Positions 60,334-64,000 of a stretch of 64,000 nt of DNA are shown piece after piece. The stretch comes from Mesorhizobium sp. 65-26 (GTDB lineage Bacteria > Pseudomonadota > Alphaproteobacteria > Rhizobiales > Rhizobiaceae), in NCBI GenBank assembly GCA_001899205.1, contig MKVL01000031.1, forward strand, positions 1-64,000. The letters run 5' to 3'. A program made the position numbers and the translations under genes. The notes under the pieces are model-generated. The model searched no databases and had not been told where the DNA came from. It was given only the letters and a program-made list of their open reading frames with translations. The stretch's first letter is position 1; every line of letters starts with the position of its first letter.

Positions 60334-60883
60334 AGGGCCAAAGAAGTCGATTCCTGGACATGACACAATTGTCCGAAAGGTGGCCAAAACCCGCTGGGTA
60401 AAAGATATCAAGACCGGTCAGCCACGAGCCCTTCCAGTCGCTTTTGAGCTTCGCCCAAAAGAGGAATATCTGTCTGCCAGCTGGCTGGAGCACGCAGGCT
60501 CCACACCGGACGAGGGCCTGCACAACACGATCAAAACGCTACGGCAAGCGACAACGATCCCGGCGGGTGATAAATGCGCTTTCGCCCTAGGCATCGTCGA
60601 TGAGGTCAAGGAAACTTGTCTTGAGTACCGCAGATCTATTCGGATTATCCATGAAGGGAACTCCAAAAACCCGTCATATGCGGCTGTTCGACAAATCGGT
60701 CCAAATCATTTGGAGTTGATGGAAAAGCTGGCGGCCAGTTCGTGGGGGAGATTGGTTCTGAACGAACATTTTCCGGACCCGATTCCGGAAGATGCGCACA
60801 GCGAGAATCCTCCCGCAGTTGCATCAACAGAAACCGCTGAGAGGGGGGCAGGGGTCAAAGAGGCGGCTTCCAGTGAGGACTAA
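60326..60883 (+). CDS. Unrecognised protein, gene 3 of the TIGR04255 operon
   Basis: A 185-residue basic-then-acidic protein (MAKGPKKSIPGHDTIVRKVAK, FELRPKEEYLSASWLEH, GDKCAFALGIVDEV). No family recognised. The 8-base overlap with gene 2 argues for fixed stoichiometry. The C-terminal 35 residues are acidic and likely disordered. Confidence 0.7.
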   Translation: MAKGPKKSIPGHDTIVRKVAKTRWVKDIKTGQPRALPVAFELRPKEEYLSASWLEHAGSTPDEGLHNTIKTLRQATTIPAGDKCAFALGIVDEVKETCLEYRRSIRIIHEGNSKNPSYAAVRQIGPNHLELMEKLAASSWGRLVLNEHFPDPIPEDAHSENPPAVASTETAERGAGVKEAASSED

Positions 60884-61068
60884 GCGTTGGTTTAGTCCGC
60901 TGACGGTGGCCAAATCGGTACCATTTGGGGAGAAAAGCGCCGGCGGCGGAACTGAAGGTCGGAATCAGACGGCGGGGCGGAACGTCCGTTGGGTGACGAT
61001 CCGGGTAGTCGTCCGGGCGTCTGGGCGGGTTGATCATATCGATCGCAATGTCGTTGACGGGATGGACG

Positions 61069-61251
61069 TCAAATGAGGCGACTATTTCGCACCCGCTGAA
61101 GCCTGTCGAGCTCGTCCTGCAGGTGACTGTTGAGCACGAGCATCTCTTTCAGTGCCTTCATGGTGTCGCCCTTGTGAAGGCGGACGAACTTGTCGGCCAC
61201 GGCCTGCAACTCGGCTTCTTGGCGGTTGTCCAGTGTGATGATGTGGTCCAT
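61069..61251 (-). CDS. Small helical protein (60 aa)
   Basis: A 60-residue helical protein (MDHIITLDNRQEAELQAVAD..., MKALKEMLVLNSHLQDEL). TAGGAG 9 bases before the ATG supports this start. It follows the SRAP gene closely and is likely in the same operon. Confidence 0.65.
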   Translation of the reverse strand: MDHIITLDNRQEAELQAVADKFVRLHKGDTMKALKEMLVLNSHLQDELDRLQRVRNSRLI

Positions 61252-61262
61252 GGCGGACACTC

Positions 61263-61967
61263 CTAGAACAATGACCCCTGCGTTGGCTGTTGCTGCGGAA
61301 ACTTGATCTGCGTGGCCGGCTTTTCGACGATGATCAGGGCATCGTCCGGCGCGGTGCGCTGAAGGCGCTTGGCTTCACTCCACGGCGCAGTCATCCATGT
61401 TTCGATGTCTTCCTCTGTGGTGAGGATGACGGGCATGGCCTTTTCATGGATCGGGGCAACGATGGCGTTCGGCTTCGTCGTCATGAAGCCGTAGAGTTCG
61501 AAGTCGCCGGGGCCGTCCTTAACCCTGCGGATTCCCTGCCATCGGGTCCACAATCCGGCGAAGAAGAACAGCGGCCGATCCTCGCCGCGGGCGAACCAGT
61601 AATTTCGCTGAATGCCTGTCTCTGGATCTTTGTCATTCGGCATAGGGGAGGGCTCCGCGAAACTCGTCACTGGCACCACGCAGCGATGTTCGACGCCAAC
61701 ATATTGTTGCCAGTGGCCATACTGAGGGTTGCGGATGTTGGTCGTGCCATAGTCCGCCTTGCCCTTCACGCGCTCCGCCGGCGTCGGCATGCCCCAAAGC
61801 AGCTTGGCAAGCTCGCGCTGGCCGTCAGGGGCGTTGCGAACCACCGCGCCCGGGATGTTGGGGTAGACGTCAACCGACGGCTCCAAATTGCCCACGACGT
61901 CGCGCATTGCCTTCGTCAACTGCCGGATAGCTTCCTGGCTGGTGGTGAGGTTGTAGAGATTGCACAC
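61263..61967 (-). CDS. HMCES/YedK-type SRAP protein
   Basis: A 234-residue SOS-response-associated peptidase. The catalytic Cys2 is exposed after Met removal (MCNLYN), and the SFAEPSP glutamate and PIHEKAMPVIL histidine are present. SRAP proteins crosslink to abasic sites in single-stranded DNA and protect them during replication. In a prophage it may guard replicating DNA or take part in base-modification metabolism. Confidence 0.93.
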   Translation of the reverse strand: MCNLYNLTTSQEAIRQLTKAMRDVVGNLEPSVDVYPNIPGAVVRNAPDGQRELAKLLWGMPTPAERVKGKADYGTTNIRNPQYGHWQQYVGVEHRCVVPVTSFAEPSPMPNDKDPETGIQRNYWFARGEDRPLFFFAGLWTRWQGIRRVKDGPGDFELYGFMTTKPNAIVAPIHEKAMPVILTTEEDIETWMTAPWSEAKRLQRTAPDDALIIVEKPATQIKFPQQQPTQGSLF

Positions 61968-61970
61968 GGC

Positions 61971-62348
61971 CTAGCTCCGTAGGATTTCGGGCACGCTGAG
62001 CGGCCCTTGGTCGAGGATGCGCTTGTATTCTTCCTGCCGGCGCCAGACGCCGCGAGCCCGGCCATTTTCGCGATCGCGGACGGGGTCGAAGACTATGCCT
62101 CCGAAGTGAGCCTGGAAAGCCTCGGCGGCGGTTGGGTCGCGGAAGCAATGCAGGCGCCAGTCCTCGTACTTGCCCGTCGGCCAGATCGCCTGCACGTGGC
62201 GTATCCAGAAGTCGTACCCGTGCGAAGCGCAGAATTCCCGGATCAGCGTAAGATTGTGCGCGACACACAGATCATCGGGCAGCGCGATCTGGTGCGGCCA
62301 GTCCCGATCAATTGTCGAGGCCGGTGGTATGCTCCGGCTTCTCACCAT
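61971..62348 (-). CDS. Hypothetical protein upstream of the SRAP gene
   Basis: A 125-residue protein (IREFCASHGYDFWIRHVQAIW, WRLHCFRDPTAAEAFQAHFGG). Unknown family. Four bases from the SRAP start and overlapping the upstream gene, so part of one operon. Confidence 0.6.
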   Translation of the reverse strand: MVRSRSIPPASTIDRDWPHQIALPDDLCVAHNLTLIREFCASHGYDFWIRHVQAIWPTGKYEDWRLHCFRDPTAAEAFQAHFGGIVFDPVRDRENGRARGVWRRQEEYKRILDQGPLSVPEILRS

Positions 62349-63091
62349 GCCGGCGGCAGAAAGCTGTCGGCCTGAAGGCGCATTGCAGCCAGCGTGAGCG
62401 CAATCGCGGTATTGGCCGGCGGCTTCTCCATGTGCAGCTGGCCATCAGGGCGGCGCCAAGCCGCGACGCTTCTGTCGTCGTAATCTTCTTCATGCTCCAG
62501 TTCTATTATACGAGCATCGCAAGGATCCTGGTCGACCTCGATCTTCCAGCCCTGAAGGGATTTCTCGGTGATCGTTACGACCTCTGCCAGGTTGCCTGTG
62601 AGATAAGGCAAACCTAGATCAGCGGCCTTTTCCATCGTGCCCGGCTCATTCACCCAGCCCATGACGTAGCAGATGTCGATGTCTAGCCGCCGGTCGGGGC
62701 CGGTTGCGGCTTCCAGGCGTTCGATGATCTCCGGGTAGCGTCGCTGCCTGTCAGGCCATGTCGCCAGATTGGCCGTCTTCACCTTAGGTTCCTCTGGCCC
62801 GATCCCCAGGACCCTGCGGGGTTTAACGACCTTATCCGCCGGCCATCCTGCGCAGCAGGCTTCGCAGGCGGCGCGTTCGGCCTCGAACCAGGTGCTGGCG
62901 GCCACCTCCTGCGCCTTAGTGGGTGGCGGGAGGTCCGGAAATCGATCAATCATCCAAAGATCGACCGCAAACATGCCGCTCACGGCATCTTCAATCGAAA
63001 TGCCGGATCTGGCAAAAACGGCCTCAGCGGCTGCTATTCCGCGGGCAAGCTCTTCCCATGACGCGTTCGCAATCTCCAAACGAAGTGGCAT
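62342..63091 (-). CDS. Hypothetical protein, first gene of the SRAP operon
   Basis: A 249-residue protein (MPLRLEIANASWEELARGIAA, SGMFAVDLWMIDRF, LDIDICYVMGWVNEPG). No domain recognised. GGAGGCAGAG precedes ATG 63091, so longer upstream starts are unlikely. It heads the leftward operon of four genes (63091 to 61069). Confidence 0.65.
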   Translation of the reverse strand: MPLRLEIANASWEELARGIAAAEAVFARSGISIEDAVSGMFAVDLWMIDRFPDLPPPTKAQEVAASTWFEAERAACEACCAGWPADKVVKPRRVLGIGPEEPKVKTANLATWPDRQRRYPEIIERLEAATGPDRRLDIDICYVMGWVNEPGTMEKAADLGLPYLTGNLAEVVTITEKSLQGWKIEVDQDPCDARIIELEHEEDYDDRSVAAWRRPDGQLHMEKPPANTAIALTLAAMRLQADSFLPPAW

Positions 63092-63192
63092 CTCTGCCTC
63101 CTGTGGTTGTCCAGCCGACAGTGAACGAAATGAGAACAAAAGTGTCAAGGAGCATCTTGACGGACTAGGACTATGTTCCTCATTTCAGGGAC

Positions 63193-63507
63193 ATGCCCGA
63201 GCAGTATTGGCCCAAATCGAAGATTTTTCCGCTTTCGCAGCTCAACGAGCAGCGCAGCCTCGTCCGCGTCAAATGTCGGTACTGCAAGCGGCTGCACAAC
63301 TATTTTCCGTCCGACCTGATCCAGATTTTCGGCGACGTGGACGTGGATTCCCTGATGTACCGCATGATCTGCGAAGGGGGTAAGGACCACGGCCGGCTCG
63401 ATGTCTCGACCTTCATCCCATCCGGCAGTGAGGCTGTGGGTCTCCGGATCAGGCGCCTGGAGGCGATCAGGATACGTCGTGAGCCACAGTGGCGCGATGA
63501 TCCTTAG
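63193..63507 (+). CDS. Small zinc-ribbon-like protein near attR
   Basis: A 104-residue protein with VKCRYCKRLHNYFPSDLIQIF (CxxC), then MICEGGKDHGRLDV. Similar small proteins are common near the ends of rhizobial prophages. Function unknown. Confidence 0.65.
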   Translation: MPEQYWPKSKIFPLSQLNEQRSLVRVKCRYCKRLHNYFPSDLIQIFGDVDVDSLMYRMICEGGKDHGRLDVSTFIPSGSEAVGLRIRRLEAIRIRREPQWRDDP

Positions 63508-63548
63508 TGTGCGGCTATTTCATAGCGACGATCTGAACGATCGACGCG

Positions 63549-63586
63549 GCGTGGGGCGCAAGCTGGGGCACAAACTGGGGCGCAAA
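63549..63586 (+). repeat. Right arm-type repeats
   Basis: Three tandem 12-bp units of the form G/C-TGGGGC-A/G-CAA-A/G. The last 28 bases equal the left block at 4939-4966 and lie 82 bases inside attR. Candidate integrase arm sites. Confidence 0.7.
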
Positions 63587-63668
63587 TGGTGCGTCTCGTT
63601 TATCTATTCGGTATTGGCCGTTCTAAAATAGATAAGAAAATCAAATCGATAAAGCGGTGGCCGGCACG

Positions 63669-63691
63669 GAAAATCTGGTGCGGATGAAGGG
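63669..63691. other. attR, right prophage attachment site
   Basis: This is the second copy of the 23-bp core. Here it overlaps the 3' end of the tRNA-Leu gene (CCA, acceptor strand and the start of the T arm), which stays intact. Confidence 0.9.
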
Positions 63692-63760
63692 ACTCGAACC
63701 CCCACGCCTTTCGGCACTGGAACCTAAATCCAGGGCGTCTACCAATTCCGCCACATCCGC
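63676..63760 (-). tRNA. tRNA-Leu (anticodon TAG)
   Basis: An 85-base cloverleaf: acceptor GCGGATG pairs with CATCCGC, anticodon stem CTGGA/TCCAG with loop TTTAGGT (anticodon TAG), a class II variable arm, T arm with GGTTCGAGTCC and encoded CCA. The prophage uses its 3' end as attachment site. Confidence 0.95.
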
Positions 63761-64000
63761 GCAGTCCGGCAATCCCATGTAGCCATCATTCTGTCAATGT
63801 CGGCGGCAGAATGATGGTCATTCGTCGGCGCACGATCCGGACGATCGAAGCGGATGGTCGCCTGGCGACCTCCGGTCATCGCGAGATGGTGCGGCGAATG
63901 GAGGTTTTGCTGCGTCTTTGTGACTTTGGAGTACGCTGTGCCGCATATGCGAAGGTGGTTGAAAATTAGCCCCGCCTGTGACAAAAGGCGTGTCGAATGT

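Noticed and set aside
63739-63984. Leftward ORF over the tRNA
   Set aside because: It covers the 5' part of the tRNA-Leu gene and its promoter region.

Overview
The window is high-GC alphaproteobacterial DNA, most like a Mesorhizobium-type member of the Hyphomicrobiales. This is inferred from paired DUF1127 genes, GapR- and GcrA-type proteins, several DUF982 genes and the overall protein flavour; no species can be named. A complete-looking siphovirus-type (HK97-like) prophage of about 58.8 kb sits at the 3' end of a tRNA-Leu(TAG) gene. A 23-bp direct repeat at 4850-4872 and 63669-63691 marks its two ends, and tandem 12-bp repeats just inside each end look like integrase arm sites.

Host flank (1-4849): two leftward DUF1127 genes are followed by three hairpins that all display the same ACCUCCUCCC loop, the arrangement known for cuckoo/CcsR small RNAs. 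Next come a DUF2157/GDYXXLXY membrane gene pair, an ATP-grasp-like gene, a secreted Tyr-rich protein and two tiny coupled ORFs.

Phage early and control region (4980-28000): a tyrosine integrase; a leftward operon of small overlapping genes (9988 down to 6313) that includes an ASCH protein, a DUF4031 protein and a DUF7666 protein with 17 nonapeptide repeats; an S24/CI-type repressor divergent from a small Cro-like gene, with CAACA-N7-TGTTG operators; then a long rightward run. That run encodes a GcrA-like protein, GapR, a ParB/MT-A70 adenine methyltransferase fusion, a DnaN-like sliding clamp, an HNH protein, a helicase-methyltransferase fusion, a DnaA-domain-IV protein, a C5 cytosine methyltransferase, a possible Mom/GNAT-like protein, a PAPS-reductase-like ATPase, an O-like initiator with four in-gene iterons, and a NusG-like antiterminator. 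A BrnT/BrnA toxin-antitoxin pair is inserted on the opposite strand.

Late region (28010-54960): terminase, portal, protease, capsid, connectors, tail tube, a tail chaperone with an A AAA AAC -1 frameshift site, a tape measure with an embedded M15-like peptidase, tail tip proteins, an SGNH-type tail fibre and a second fibre. A cargo cassette follows (acyltransferase, FkbM methyltransferase, broken sulfotransferase), then endolysin, holin-like and spanin-like genes, closed by a UUCG-tetraloop terminator at 55017-55052.

Right accessory region (55051-63507): three DUF982 genes, two secreted Cys-rich proteins, a tightly coupled three-gene operon containing a TIGR04255 protein and two unrecognised partners, and a leftward cluster with an HMCES/YedK-type SRAP protein. 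The attachment site and tRNA-Leu close the prophage.
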